Source of the DNA: a virus
Virus record (IMG/VR): IMGVR_UViG_3300025132_008330
Coordinates: 1 to 57,716 of that record
Length of the DNA: 57,716 nucleotides
Strand: one strand, 5' to 3'
Part shown: piece by piece, positions 16,096 through 26,945 of the stretch
Position numbering within the stretch: the stretch's first letter is position 1
How the letters are laid out: every line of letters begins with the position of its first letter
Program-made: the position numbers and the translations under genes
The notes under the pieces: model-generated
Databases searched by the model: none
What the model saw: the letters and a program-made list of their open reading frames with translations, nothing else
What the model was told of the DNA's origin: nothing

Positions 16096-19000
16096 TTATG
16101 GTAAAGGATCATCTAAGCCAAATCCCGGTATGCTTGCAATATCCACATCAGAAGTTTGCTGCCCCGGAGTGCTTACTGATTGCTTTTTTGCCTCCTCTGA
16201 CTGGATTTGCTGCTCCAAAGGAGGTTCTTCGGCAGTACCTGCTGGGGAGTTTCTTGGCTCAAATGTTATAGTAGAGTCCATTTTTCCTAATTCAACCAAG
16301 GAAAAGAAATCGTATGGCCAATTATAGCTGTATATTAACTGCTTTCCCGACACTCCCAGTTTACCTTGTGGATCAAGCTCACTCAAGCCAAATCCCTTAT
16401 TGTCATCCTGTGTAATTGACAAGCCAAAATAATTATTTTTTGCTCTCTTTTTAACCTTAAACACCATCCACTTCATGTCAGCAGGAAATACAGATATGTC
16501 TGCCGTATCTGTCTTATCTTTTCCTGTTAAAACTCCGGGATTCGTCCCAAAAAACTCTAAATCTGGTCCGGTTAAAACCGGATGCTCAATTGTTGCTTCA
16601 GTTAGCTGTGCAGTCACTGAAATATCCGGCATCATGTTTTGCCAAATTAAAGATAGGTCATCTTTTGACAAGCTGTGTTCAAATTCAAAAATATAAGCAA
16701 CATATGGTTCTACACTATCGTTATTGATGCAATCTAGGTGTGGAGGCATCACATATTTTTTCATCTTTTTTATCATATCAGATATGGAAGTTTCTTTAAT
16801 ATTTTGTGTTACGCCAGAAAAATCGCCTGCTTTTACAGCTATTCCGTCATTCTCTATATTTTGTTTCTGCACATTAAAAGCTGACTTTGGTATTTTGACC
16901 CTTGTGCCGTCAGAATTTAAAGGTATTGCAACAATTGCTTCACTGATTGTTTTTGACGAGGCTATTTCTCCAACTCTTTTCTGCCTGCCATCAAATCCAC
17001 AGACATCTATCAAAGATCCGGTAGCTCTAATACTAGTTTCTCTTTCTCCGCCTGCACGACCAACAACAGCCTTCCTTGTTTTAATTTGAGGGAATGAGTC
17101 TTTTATAGATATGAACACTCCTTCGTCTTCCGCTGGTATTGTTCCGAAAGTCTTCCACATCCCAGATGTCATCTTCTGTTCTTCGCCGGAGCCATGACCG
17201 AATGAAGCTGTTGGGTGGGATTGAAAATTTAATGTTGGACATTCAAACTTTGTTTCTATCACCCAGACATCGTTTTCAGTGTTATTTGGAGATGTTACTG
17301 CCTTTGGGACATATGAAATTTCTCCATTGTCACCTATAATTGGTGCATAATCAACAAATTTTTCTCCTGTCCTTTCAAAAAGTTTTATAGACGAGCTGAT
17401 TTGCATTTGATTTCTATAAGCCGCAGAGGCTGATGGGCTTAATGCAGTCAATGCCCTAGAGCTGCTCCACGCACCTTTTGTGTTGTCGTTTGTATTTAAA
17501 TATACAGTCTCTATTTCAGCCGAAGAGAATATCTCAGACAAAGTAAATGTGTCAGAATCGCCTTCTTCCATAGCTCTTAGTGCATGAGGTCTGAATGCAA
17601 CCCTTGCGATTGAAGAGCCATAGAAATATGGTGGTGTGTATGGAGCAAAGGCGGGATCTCTAGTTGCCCTTACGATTTCTGAGCAAACCTGACTAGCTGT
17701 AGCCTCTGAGCGCATTCTACTAACAGAAAAAGCAGGTCCATAATGCATGCCCCTTAGCCTATTGTCAAATTCAACACTTAGGTCAGATGCAGTATGTGCC
17801 GCTGTAAAATCAAAACAAGCAGAGGGACCTTCATACATTTTAAATTGAGATGTTTTACTTAACACAACATCCATAAAATATGTCGTTCCAGACACCATTG
17901 GTTTGAATTGTTTTTCTGGCTTTGATACAAATGTTGTAACTTGCTGATCTTCCAAGAAGAAATCAATTGTTTCTGCCAAAAAGTTGCTCATTGCAAGGTT
18001 ATATTTTCTATCGAATTCTCCTGTCCAAGCACAATTTGGAGTGGGTCTTGCATATCCTGCATTATCGTACCAAGCAGATGTTTCAGTTGGATCCCCATTG
18101 CCATCAAGGGGGGAAAATCTTTTAGCAAGATCACTATAATTCAAGTCAAGGTCCAAATAATTGTTCCACATGTGATACAAGTTAGCAGAGGGGTCGGTGA
18201 TGCCCCCATTGTTAAAGTTGTCATTAAATTTAGGTAAGTGCTTATTTGGCTCAACGATTGCTTCAAATGGCATTCTCCAATCTGGGTCGAAATTAAACAT
18301 TCCGGCAGCACGATAGCCATATGCTGGTTGCGATCCAGTGCTTAATGGAGTTGGATTTTTTGAAGTAATCGAGCCGGTGATTACCGGCCAATCTACAGCA
18401 ATTCCAGACTTAACTGTATTGAACATGATTCCGGGTGCAAAGAAAGGCTGCAAAAGAGACGCCAATTGTTGCGTTTCCTGTTCTGCATCAACAGCACCTT
18501 TGCCATTGTAAGTCCCTGTCAAGTAAGGACCATATGACGAAGAAAACATTTGTCCCAACTGAACTGTTCTTAGGGCGGGATAAAATCCTTGATAAGGTAA
18601 TAGCTTTTTGATTCCTTTGCATTTTAGCTTTATTTTTGAAGGGATAAGGGCGCTATTTATCTTCTCAGCGGGGGCGCTAACATGATCTTCCCTTAGCACT
18701 TCAAAGTGCTTCATAAAGTCTGTATGTGAATATATTCTAAAAAACTCATCATTTAAAAGATTGGTGTTTTCTGTTGTCGCACTAGATGTATTTGAAGTTG
18801 TTGCACCAATGACATCCATGAATTTTTTATTTGGGGCTTTGAAACCTTTTTTTAGATAGTAATCCATGTGATCAGATATTCTAAATTCTGGTATAACTGT
18901 AAAATCCTTACCGATTCTTCTGATGTCGTTTGAATATTCATCGTATGAATCAAACCACGGGTTTCTACTGGAGGTCAGATTTGCTGTCCAGTCTGGTATC

Positions 19001-22000
19001 ATGTTTAAGTGAGCTAAACTGTAGCTATTACCTGTTTTATCAAGTATGTCTGATCCTGATAGTGCAAAGGTTCCATACTCGTAACTTAAGGATGCCGTTA
19101 TTGCGTTTGAAGACGAGAGAGTCGTTGGCGCAGAGCTTGCCAATCCCTGCATTGGCACTTTGTATAAATTAAACACCCAGTTGTTATAAGAGAGTTCTCC
19201 ATTCAAGGATTTTAATTCAGTAGTTGTTGGCAATCTCAGTGACCCTTCGCCATCTCCCGCTGCTGTTACACTGGCTCTGGAGCCACCGGCACCTGTCGGA
19301 GCAATTTGAACCATTGGGTAATTTGCTGTCAACGGCCAACAATCTAAGTCAATTACATTCTCGTATGATGTTCCTTTGAATGTACCAGCATCAATTGGTA
19401 CATTCATTGAATTTTTTGCATCGCCGATTGACCTTAAGCGATCTTTTGATTCATCTCTCCAGAATGTCCTAGCTTTTCCAAGTGGTCTATTAAACTCTGT
19501 TGATCCGCTCGCTTCACCGTAATTTTCTCTCATTCTTGTTTTTTTCAAGAATGTAAATGACTCTCTAGGATAAACAGTTTCTCTATATTTCATGGATGGC
19601 ACTAACTTAATTGGGTTAGATCCAAGAAGGGCGCCGTCATATTCATTATCGATATAAATTCTTTTAAGATCATCGTAAACCTGTCTTTCATAAGACGGGT
19701 CAAACCCAATGGTTTTTGTCATGCTTTCAAAAACTGTTTGTATTCCATTGGTATTTGTCATGGTGAAATATACCAAATTATTACCATAACTACTGTTTAG
19801 TATAATTTCTGGACCTTCTAAGCCATCGTCTTTTTGAAAATTCCAAAGTTGCACTATGTGCCTTAGCGGTTTATACTTTGAGCTAACCGGGGGTTCTGTA
19901 TAAGAAAACAATTTGTCCTCTGCCACAAACTCACCATTATTTTCAAATATATCGTTTAATACATTTTCTTCCCTCAAGAAAGACATTCTGTTTGTCTTCT
20001 TCATGTCTTTTACTACAGGGTGGTCTCCTTGTCTTACTTGCTTCCAAGAAGAGAAGCCGCCAGCACCATTTCTATTAAGATTGATCGCATTTAATATAGC
20101 ACTCTGACCAATATATCCGGCAGCAAGATTGCTTAAATCTTCAGCTATCAAACCGCTATTGACAAAATCAGAATTCAATGACAAACCTAAAGTGTTTGTG
20201 GATGCCGTTATATCCCCAATAGCATGAAAATTTAATCCCACAAAATCAGTTGGAACAAGTGCAAAAGTCGCAGCTCGTGGGATTGCCGAAGCGAAAAGTC
20301 TATTCCCTGATGTTACAAATGACTGTACCTGACTTGCTGTAACAAATGTGATATCTGTCGAAGCCATGCTAGCATTAACATTGTTTGGCTGCTGGTATCC
20401 AAATATTGTTGATGTAGCAGATGCTGTGATCCAGCTATATTGCATATCACTTTGCGGAATCATATGCTGAACAAAAGCATTATCAAATGTTGTTCCCGTA
20501 ACTAGATTCAACCCGAGACCATCGTGAGACCCAGCGTCTGGTTGTCCGTTAATTTTTAGTCTTTTTGCCCCATTTCTTTGCGTCTTATGGTATGACGCAT
20601 TTGGGCTGCCAATAACGCTGTTGTATCCCCCAAAAGCACTGTGCTCCGTTAACCAACCTCTCAAAGGGACTCTGACAGACAAGTTTCTGTATGGCAATGC
20701 ATTATAGACAGAAAATGTTTCTGATTCGTAGTCCATGAACCCTGCACCCATGGTTTCGGGACCTCCGGGGGCGGAAAACTTATTGACAAAAACATACTTG
20801 TTTTTTCCTCGATTTGGAATAGCCCTATCAATATTGCTGCGGATTGGCAAAAAGGTCGGCGACACAGATGCTGTGCTTATGCCAACATTTTCAATAAAAT
20901 ATTTATTATTTATAGACCTGCCCGGAATTTGCACAATTTCGTAATCATGTGAGTAGTTACCAAGAGATATTGAGCTTCCAAGCTCATTCGTTGTGCCTCC
21001 GACTGAAGGTATTTGAGAACTTGTTATGTTTTTGATGTTCTTTATATTTACAGAACTTTTGGCAATATGATCTCTTGAATATCCTGCTCTTGGGTACCCC
21101 GTTGATATAGCAAAAGGATTATAAATTACAAAATAGGTTTCAGTGCCAACGACAGTTGTTGTTGTATACCACCCTTCTTGTCTTGTCGAAGCAGCCGATA
21201 TATTAAGACCTACATGCCTATATTGATATCCCCCAACATGTTGTTCTGTGAAAGGACCCTGTAGAGGCACATCTTTAGTGTCTACATAATAATCTTGCAA
21301 ATGCTGAGTTGTTTTAAAGAAGCCTGTTGGGTCTGTGTTTTGACTCCCGACAGATGAACTATAAAACACAACTGGAGAAGCCATTCTTCCCAAATATGAT
21401 GCGCCAGATTCGCTGCCAGATGTTATTCTAAATTGAGGCTTAAATTTAAACTGAGGGTTTTTATCAGTTGTGTCATCGCATGTTACTGGCTTACTAAATG
21501 TCGTTGTGTTAAAAGCTATGTTCTCTCCGGTTCCCGGAGGTGTTTCTGCAAAGACAAACTGTTTCTTATTAAGACTTTTTCTAAGCCCTTGATTATCCAA
21601 GTTCAATCTTATTCCAGTATCAAGTTTTCGGTTGAATACCTGAAGGGAGGCAGAATGAATCTGTTTTCTATCATAATCAGTGGCAGCATCACCGCTGGTA
21701 AGCGTTGGATTATCTCTTGATGCTCTTTTATTCCACCATAGACAGTTGTCTTTTTCTGAATTGTCTAAAGGGGCATGCCCGTTCTTCCAATCATATGCTA
21801 ATTCGTTGATTCCTCTGGCTGCATCCTCAATAATGCCAAGTTTTCCCTCCACTGTAGGGAACTTGGATTGATATTTATTTCTTTCCAGCATGTGGCTTTC
21901 AACAACATTCGTTACTGAGGGCATTTTTGCTGAAGCTGGCACTAATTGTTTAACCATTTCAGAAATTGAGTTATCTAACCACTTGTAGTAATTTAAATAT

Positions 22001-25000
22001 TTTTCAAGATCAGGAGTGTTTCCAACTCTATTGAAGAAAAGATTTCTAACCTTTTCCATTGACTTGAACCCCATCCTATATCGATTTACAGGATCGCCAA
22101 CATAGTTTTCTAAAGCACTTGCTTCTTTTGATGCGATGAAAAAATTTATCATTTCTTCGGAAACCGTTTGATACATGCTTTTTTCAATTGCAAAAGAAAA
22201 TTTTACAGGAAGTGTGTTTTTTGTAAATGTTAGATCATCTGTAGCTGCAATAGTGATCATGTTTGAATCATTAATATTTTCAGGTATTTGCTGCTTAAAA
22301 GCAGATAAATATTCTCTAGACACAGAGTTTTTATCACTTGCTTCGAAGAAATCTCCTCGGGCGTCATTATTGCCCTCTAATAAGTTTTCAAAATCTGTGC
22401 CCCAGAGTTGATAGTTTTCATCCTGATTAATAGTATAGCTACTATCCTTAACAATAAACTGCCCACTTCCATCAGAGCCTGTAATCGTGTCAAATTCCCA
22501 ATTTAGTAAAAGCGATTTTATTCTTGGGACCTCGATTGCACCATCTGGTCTTGGAATTGTTAAATATGAATTTTCATTTGGTGTTATAACTCCATAGGTG
22601 CTTGGATCTATGGCATGAGCTTTGAATTCGTCGCTACTCAAATCGTCTGCCCAGTATCTACATGAAGAAACAAGAGCATCAGAAAATTCTCTTACGGACC
22701 CAGTAAAGTTTGTCCTATGAGCACCTGCATAAAGCCTTTTCTTTTGAGTTATAAAGTTTAACCCTGCGGCGTTTGTTATTGATCCAGTGGCTTTGAAAGA
22801 GTTTATCACAACATCCGATATTGTACTTATTCCTTCAAACTCAACATCGTAATCCTTTCCCAATGAACCAGTAATTGTTGTTCCTATGTACGGATATCCT
22901 TTTGGCTTTACTCTTACTGCAAAATTCCACTTTACATCCTTGTACTGATCCATATATAAGCTACTTGTCAAAGTTGGCAAAACACCATTATAGCTTTTCA
23001 TTATAAATTGAACACTTTTAGAAGCTTCCTCATCTTCTTTAAAAGTATCAGCGACGGCGTAAACTTGAAAGTTTGCATAATCATTAGAGTCCCAAGTTGT
23101 AACAGTCGCTGCATCGGAGCCTGCATCAATTTTAGCAGAGTGCATACCAAACACTGAAGATGTTAAATAAGGAAAATATTTATTTTGAAAATTTGGATCG
23201 CCGAATTCAGGCTTTCGAGGAAGAATTGCCTCTGCCTCCACAGTCATGGCAAGACCTCTATCAAATCCCGATGTTGTGTTCGTGCTACCTGTTATAAAGC
23301 CAAAATTATTTGCCTCACTTGAGTTTTTATATGAGTAAACGCTTGCATCATTTCGTTCTACATTGTTAAAATCAGCATATGTCTTTCTTATTGATTTTTC
23401 TACAAAATTATTTGTCAAAGTGAACTCTGAATTGTCAGCGTACAAGTTAATTTTGTATATTTCTTCGTCTACCCCAAAGCACCTAAAAAGATTTCGTATT
23501 GCCTTTTGAGTACCCTTAGACTTATTAATATATGTTAAATTGTTGTAAATATTTTGGTATATATAATTTTTAACATCATACAGTTTTTTTTCGTACTCTC
23601 TTTCATTATCTTTGTGCGACAAAGCTGCAATTACATCAGTGTCAGCAAATATTTCAGGAGCTACAAAACCATAGTTTGTTAGCAACTTCGAAGCGAAAGG
23701 GGATGGCTTGGTGTGCGATTCTATACTGCTACTCAAATACCTAACTGTTTTTATTTTTTTCATCTCCTCGATTTGAAGATGAAGGGTGTCAAAATAGCTA
23801 GCCATTATTTGAGTCAGCTCTAATGTCGTGTTTCTATTTCCATTGGAATCCTCTTCTTGAATCCAAGCTGGTAAAGTGTTGAAAAGCATTGACGGATTTC
23901 TATAATCCCACTCTTTTCCTTTTTGTATTGAAGAGTCTTTGTATGAACTAACTGTTGGGTGAGAGAAATACAATATGGGGTCTTTAAATTCTCTTTCAGC
24001 GGCTCCTGCCAAGACCATTGCAGACCCCGTACTTCTGGCTGTGGCGCTATAATTGTTATAAAGACCATTGGAGACTCGACCTGAATAGTCTAAAACATTT
24101 TGGTCTGATGTGGTGTCTCCTGTGATTCCTTCATTAAATTTAAAATATATTCCAAGCTTTGTGTTTGATGTATCTGTGTTTGTGCCTGCTCCAACTTGAG
24201 TAAACCAATATGAATTGATTTCATTCTCTGTCCTTGCTGTTTTCCAAAACCTAAACTCATCAAATGAGGCAGACGCATTACCTCCACCAGAAAAGGTTGA
24301 TAATCCAGCAGTTATACCGGCAGCTTTTACATATTCATTTGGATAAGTTCTGTATCCTCCAAGATGAGCGTCAATTCCGCCAGCAGATGCGCCTGTGACT
24401 TCTAGCACAGATGATCCTGTCAGCTTGTTTTCAATAAGATTTCCGTTATAAAATGTTTTAACATTTAATTGATTGCCGCTATTTTTAATTGTTACTGCAT
24501 AATGGTCAAAACTTCCTACTGTTGGCGCACCAATAATAGAAATTGGAAACAGTGGCACTCTTTCTGCACCAGTTGTACCGGAGTGGAATGTAAGGTGCAT
24601 CAAGCAACCATTGACAAAGTTGTTGCTCGTTGTTTCGAACCTGCTCTCCAACAAGAGGCGACCATAGCTAGCGCTACCGGGTTGAGTTTCTGCGGTTCCA
24701 TCGCTGTTCCAAGCATCAAAAAGAGCCTTAGTTGTAAAAACATTGCCGTCTGTTCTTAACCAGAACTCAATAGTGTTTCCCGTAGCTCCATCAATAGTAA
24801 TGTTTTTTTCCCTATTGTTGGAAGTATCATAGAAATTTGCTTTATGTTCTGGATTTTTAAAATCTGCTGATTTTTCTAGATTTTGATCGTACAGGGGAAG
24901 AGATGCTTGATTTGGTCCACCCTTTACACTAACATATTGAGCGCTTGTTGCCAATTGATAAGCTTCATCACCAGTTCCGGGGTTATTGACAAAGGACGCT

Positions 25001-25404
25001 GCGGCGCCTCCATTTAGGGGTGCAAACGATACGAATCCATTTGTTCTAGGATATTCGTTTTCAAAAATATAGTTATCCAAATAAGACGAAGACAAAGACC
25101 ATTGAATTTTTTCTTTCTTTGACCCATCATATGGATAGGTCTTGTAAATTCTTTCAATGGATGTTTTGTAATATTCTTTAGCAGATCCGTATTTAGCGAA
25201 TTTTGCCGGGGCAGAAAAATCTACTGTTGGCACAACTCTTTCTTTATTCTCTAGCTCTGCTCTAATATAATCTGCTGATTCTATTTGATCCCCTAAAGAA
25301 TCTAAACTTGCAGAAGCAACAAATTTTGAAGACGCTTGTCCGTTTGTACTTTTTTTGCCAAAAAGGGATTTTAACCCGCTGGTCTTATCGCCGTATTTTG
25401 CCAT
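16096..25404 (-). CDS. giant virion structural protein (3102 residues) with LamG/concanavalin-like domain
   Basis: A 9.3-kb gene, the longest here. Residues about 200-420 resemble a LamG/concanavalin A-like jelly roll (NTIEFWLRTDG, FDHYAVTIKNSGNQL, then DEFRFWKTARTENEI), a fold that binds carbohydrate or protein. The rest is mainly beta-type, Ser/Thr/Asn-rich sequence without recognised enzymatic motifs. The C-terminus is a short Gln/Ser-rich tail ending PGFGLDDPLP. It may be a long fibre, a baseplate-peripheral adhesin or a structural scaffold. Its last gene neighbour upstream is joined by TAATG. It is unusually long compared with T4 fibres (gp34 is about 1290 residues). Confidence 0.75.
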   Translation of the reverse strand: MAKYGDKTSGLKSLFGKKSTNGQASSKFVASASLDSLGDQIESADYIRAELENKERVVPTVDFSAPAKFAKYGSAKEYYKTSIERIYKTYPYDGSKKEKIQWSLSSSYLDNYIFENEYPRTNGFVSFAPLNGGAAASFVNNPGTGDEAYQLATSAQYVSVKGGPNQASLPLYDQNLEKSADFKNPEHKANFYDTSNNREKNITIDGATGNTIEFWLRTDGNVFTTKALFDAWNSDGTAETQPGSASYGRLLLESRFETTSNNFVNGCLMHLTFHSGTTGAERVPLFPISIIGAPTVGSFDHYAVTIKNSGNQLNVKTFYNGNLIENKLTGSSVLEVTGASAGGIDAHLGGYRTYPNEYVKAAGITAGLSTFSGGGNASASFDEFRFWKTARTENEINSYWFTQVGAGTNTDTSNTKLGIYFKFNEGITGDTTSDQNVLDYSGRVSNGLYNNYSATARSTGSAMVLAGAAEREFKDPILYFSHPTVSSYKDSSIQKGKEWDYRNPSMLFNTLPAWIQEEDSNGNRNTTLELTQIMASYFDTLHLQIEEMKKIKTVRYLSSSIESHTKPSPFASKLLTNYGFVAPEIFADTDVIAALSHKDNEREYEKKLYDVKNYIYQNIYNNLTYINKSKGTQKAIRNLFRCFGVDEEIYKINLYADNSEFTLTNNFVEKSIRKTYADFNNVERNDASVYSYKNSSEANNFGFITGSTNTTSGFDRGLAMTVEAEAILPRKPEFGDPNFQNKYFPYLTSSVFGMHSAKIDAGSDAATVTTWDSNDYANFQVYAVADTFKEDEEASKSVQFIMKSYNGVLPTLTSSLYMDQYKDVKWNFAVRVKPKGYPYIGTTITGSLGKDYDVEFEGISTISDVVINSFKATGSITNAAGLNFITQKKRLYAGAHRTNFTGSVREFSDALVSSCRYWADDLSSDEFKAHAIDPSTYGVITPNENSYLTIPRPDGAIEVPRIKSLLLNWEFDTITGSDGSGQFIVKDSSYTINQDENYQLWGTDFENLLEGNNDARGDFFEASDKNSVSREYLSAFKQQIPENINDSNMITIAATDDLTFTKNTLPVKFSFAIEKSMYQTVSEEMINFFIASKEASALENYVGDPVNRYRMGFKSMEKVRNLFFNRVGNTPDLEKYLNYYKWLDNSISEMVKQLVPASAKMPSVTNVVESHMLERNKYQSKFPTVEGKLGIIEDAARGINELAYDWKNGHAPLDNSEKDNCLWWNKRASRDNPTLTSGDAATDYDRKQIHSASLQVFNRKLDTGIRLNLDNQGLRKSLNKKQFVFAETPPGTGENIAFNTTTFSKPVTCDDTTDKNPQFKFKPQFRITSGSESGASYLGRMASPVVFYSSSVGSQNTDPTGFFKTTQHLQDYYVDTKDVPLQGPFTEQHVGGYQYRHVGLNISAASTRQEGWYTTTTVVGTETYFVIYNPFAISTGYPRAGYSRDHIAKSSVNIKNIKNITSSQIPSVGGTTNELGSSISLGNYSHDYEIVQIPGRSINNKYFIENVGISTASVSPTFLPIRSNIDRAIPNRGKNKYVFVNKFSAPGGPETMGAGFMDYESETFSVYNALPYRNLSVRVPLRGWLTEHSAFGGYNSVIGSPNASYHKTQRNGAKRLKINGQPDAGSHDGLGLNLVTGTTFDNAFVQHMIPQSDMQYSWITASATSTIFGYQQPNNVNASMASTDITFVTASQVQSFVTSGNRLFASAIPRAATFALVPTDFVGLNFHAIGDITASTNTLGLSLNSDFVNSGLIAEDLSNLAAGYIGQSAILNAINLNRNGAGGFSSWKQVRQGDHPVVKDMKKTNRMSFLREENVLNDIFENNGEFVAEDKLFSYTEPPVSSKYKPLRHIVQLWNFQKDDGLEGPEIILNSSYGNNLVYFTMTNTNGIQTVFESMTKTIGFDPSYERQVYDDLKRIYIDNEYDGALLGSNPIKLVPSMKYRETVYPRESFTFLKKTRMRENYGEASGSTEFNRPLGKARTFWRDESKDRLRSIGDAKNSMNVPIDAGTFKGTSYENVIDLDCWPLTANYPMVQIAPTGAGGSRASVTAAGDGEGSLRLPTTTELKSLNGELSYNNWVFNLYKVPMQGLASSAPTTLSSSNAITASLSYEYGTFALSGSDILDKTGNSYSLAHLNMIPDWTANLTSSRNPWFDSYDEYSNDIRRIGKDFTVIPEFRISDHMDYYLKKGFKAPNKKFMDVIGATTSNTSSATTENTNLLNDEFFRIYSHTDFMKHFEVLREDHVSAPAEKINSALIPSKIKLKCKGIKKLLPYQGFYPALRTVQLGQMFSSSYGPYLTGTYNGKGAVDAEQETQQLASLLQPFFAPGIMFNTVKSGIAVDWPVITGSITSKNPTPLSTGSQPAYGYRAAGMFNFDPDWRMPFEAIVEPNKHLPKFNDNFNNGGITDPSANLYHMWNNYLDLDLNYSDLAKRFSPLDGNGDPTETSAWYDNAGYARPTPNCAWTGEFDRKYNLAMSNFLAETIDFFLEDQQVTTFVSKPEKQFKPMVSGTTYFMDVVLSKTSQFKMYEGPSACFDFTAAHTASDLSVEFDNRLRGMHYGPAFSVSRMRSEATASQVCSEIVRATRDPAFAPYTPPYFYGSSIARVAFRPHALRAMEEGDSDTFTLSEIFSSAEIETVYLNTNDNTKGAWSSSRALTALSPSASAAYRNQMQISSSIKLFERTGEKFVDYAPIIGDNGEISYVPKAVTSPNNTENDVWVIETKFECPTLNFQSHPTASFGHGSGEEQKMTSGMWKTFGTIPAEDEGVFISIKDSFPQIKTRKAVVGRAGGERETSIRATGSLIDVCGFDGRQKRVGEIASSKTISEAIVAIPLNSDGTRVKIPKSAFNVQKQNIENDGIAVKAGDFSGVTQNIKETSISDMIKKMKKYVMPPHLDCINNDSVEPYVAYIFEFEHSLSKDDLSLIWQNMMPDISVTAQLTEATIEHPVLTGPDLEFFGTNPGVLTGKDKTDTADISVFPADMKWMVFKVKKRAKNNYFGLSITQDDNKGFGLSELDPQGKLGVSGKQLIYSYNWPYDFFSLVELGKMDSTITFEPRNSPAGTAEEPPLEQQIQSEEAKKQSVSTPGQQTSDVDIASIPGFGLDDPLP

Positions 25405-26945
25405 TAATCCTCTACCCTAAATTTAAATACCTCTGGTTGCTCATCATATCTACCGTTTGTATAATAGGCTAGCTTTATACCATACGCATACCCCGACTCT
25501 AACAAGTCCATGTTTAAATCAAAATAGTTCCCAGAAATATCATAAGATAATCTGGTGTATGATCCTGCCGAACCTGTTTGCTGTGGAGTAGATGCTGAAC
25601 CAGTTCCAAAAGCAATTGCCTCTAAATCATCAACAATTCTAAATACTTTAAAATATGCATTTTCAACTATGTAATTCTCTATTTGTGAACTAGCGACAGT
25701 ATATGCTGTCGGGCTCCAACCTTTTTCTCTAACATATAATCTAAATCTCGCATTTTCCGCTCGGGAATATGAGTCTTTTAAATTAGTTATCTTGCTAACA
25801 AAATTTGGATTTGGGTTTGTATTTGAAGCTCCATAAAGATTTACCGTTATCGCTGAACCTGTGTGATATTGTGTTCCACTTTTGTTCCACACTGGGAATA
25901 CAGTCGTTACCGATGAACTCGCTGCCGGATATACTAAACTAGCAGTATATATTCCCGTTGATATTTTTCCACCTACGGCTACAGTGTCGCCATCTGCTGC
26001 AACCCCTGCGCCTTGAGGCAACAGTATAGCATCTCCTGTTGGGGTAACATTTAAAGCAGATCCTGAAAAAAGGCTAACATCTACTATATTGTCTGTAAGT
26101 CCGGGGATGTCTGTTAGTTGCCCTCTAATATAGTTGTACAAATAAAGTTTATTAACATTGTCATCCGCTGGGGCGAGGGCACTGCTTAAGTAAAAAGTTG
26201 CGGCATTGTCCTTCTCTGTAGAGTCCCATCTAGCCTCAAGCACAGGTCTTTTGAAAAAATATTCACTTGATCTAGAAAAAAACTTTTTAGTATAATAAGT
26301 GTGAGATCCAGTTTCATAACTACCAGATAGTTTAACTAAAAACCCATATCTTGCCAAGCCAGAGCCAGAGCCATGAAGCATTTTCTCTACCATGTGAGAA
26401 ATATCAACTTCAAGGTCTTCTGTCCCATTGGTAAAGTATCCAACACCAGTAATCGTATCGTCACCTTCTCCGTCAGGAACTATGTCGCCACCTTGGGTTG
26501 TCCAATTGGTGCCGAGAGATGAAACAATCCAGTTGGATCCGCTTAGTACTCCATAAGTTTGATCCGTATACTCGTCCATATCAAGACCATCACCCTCTTG
26601 CCATGAGGCAGAAAGTGGCTGAACTGACATATAAAATTTCTTTGGGAGTGTAGATGCATGCCTAGCATTGTACATTCTTAAATACCAAGAGACATTTCCA
26701 CTAGCAGGGATTGTTGGGAGGCTGGAACTTCTTTCGGTTTCAATATCCGCAAATGGGAAATTTATTAAGATTCTAGATTTTTCAGACGAAAGACCAGAGG
26801 ACGATGATGTTTGCCCTGATATATAAAAAGATTCTAAGACATCTGCTGCCCCCATATTAGAACCTGTTCCACGAAATGCTAGGCTTGATCTGAAGGCATT
26901 TGTGATTGTGTTGTCAGCACTAGCTGTGTATCTATATAATCCCAT
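25404..26945 (-). CDS. virion structural protein with DNRLRE-like beta domain
   Basis: 513 residues. The N-terminal 240 residues have the rhythm of DNRLRE-type domains: an ordered-start YRYTASADNTI, SRILINFPF, WYLRMYNAR, PKKFYMSVQPLSASWQEGDG and a later YGFLVKLSGSYE and RPVLEARW. Those domains are usually extracellular or surface modules that contribute to large filaments. The C-terminal half is also beta-rich (NARFRLYVREKGWSP, YFKVFRIVDDL). Its TAA overlaps the next gene's ATG and its own ATG overlaps the gp6-like stop in the same way, so it belongs to the baseplate operon. Likely a baseplate-attached structural part. Confidence 0.65.
   Translation of the reverse strand: MGLYRYTASADNTITNAFRSSLAFRGTGSNMGAADVLESFYISGQTSSSSGLSSEKSRILINFPFADIETERSSSLPTIPASGNVSWYLRMYNARHASTLPKKFYMSVQPLSASWQEGDGLDMDEYTDQTYGVLSGSNWIVSSLGTNWTTQGGDIVPDGEGDDTITGVGYFTNGTEDLEVDISHMVEKMLHGSGSGLARYGFLVKLSGSYETGSHTYYTKKFFSRSSEYFFKRPVLEARWDSTEKDNAATFYLSSALAPADDNVNKLYLYNYIRGQLTDIPGLTDNIVDVSLFSGSALNVTPTGDAILLPQGAGVAADGDTVAVGGKISTGIYTASLVYPAASSSVTTVFPVWNKSGTQYHTGSAITVNLYGASNTNPNPNFVSKITNLKDSYSRAENARFRLYVREKGWSPTAYTVASSQIENYIVENAYFKVFRIVDDLEAIAFGTGSASTPQQTGSAGSYTRLSYDISGNYFDLNMDLLESGYAYGIKLAYYTNGRYDEQPEVFKFRVED

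Noticed and set aside
20907-20914. Minus-strand TATAAATA inside the 3102-residue gene
   Set aside because: It falls in coding sequence and no gene start follows for thousands of bases; likely chance in AT-rich DNA.
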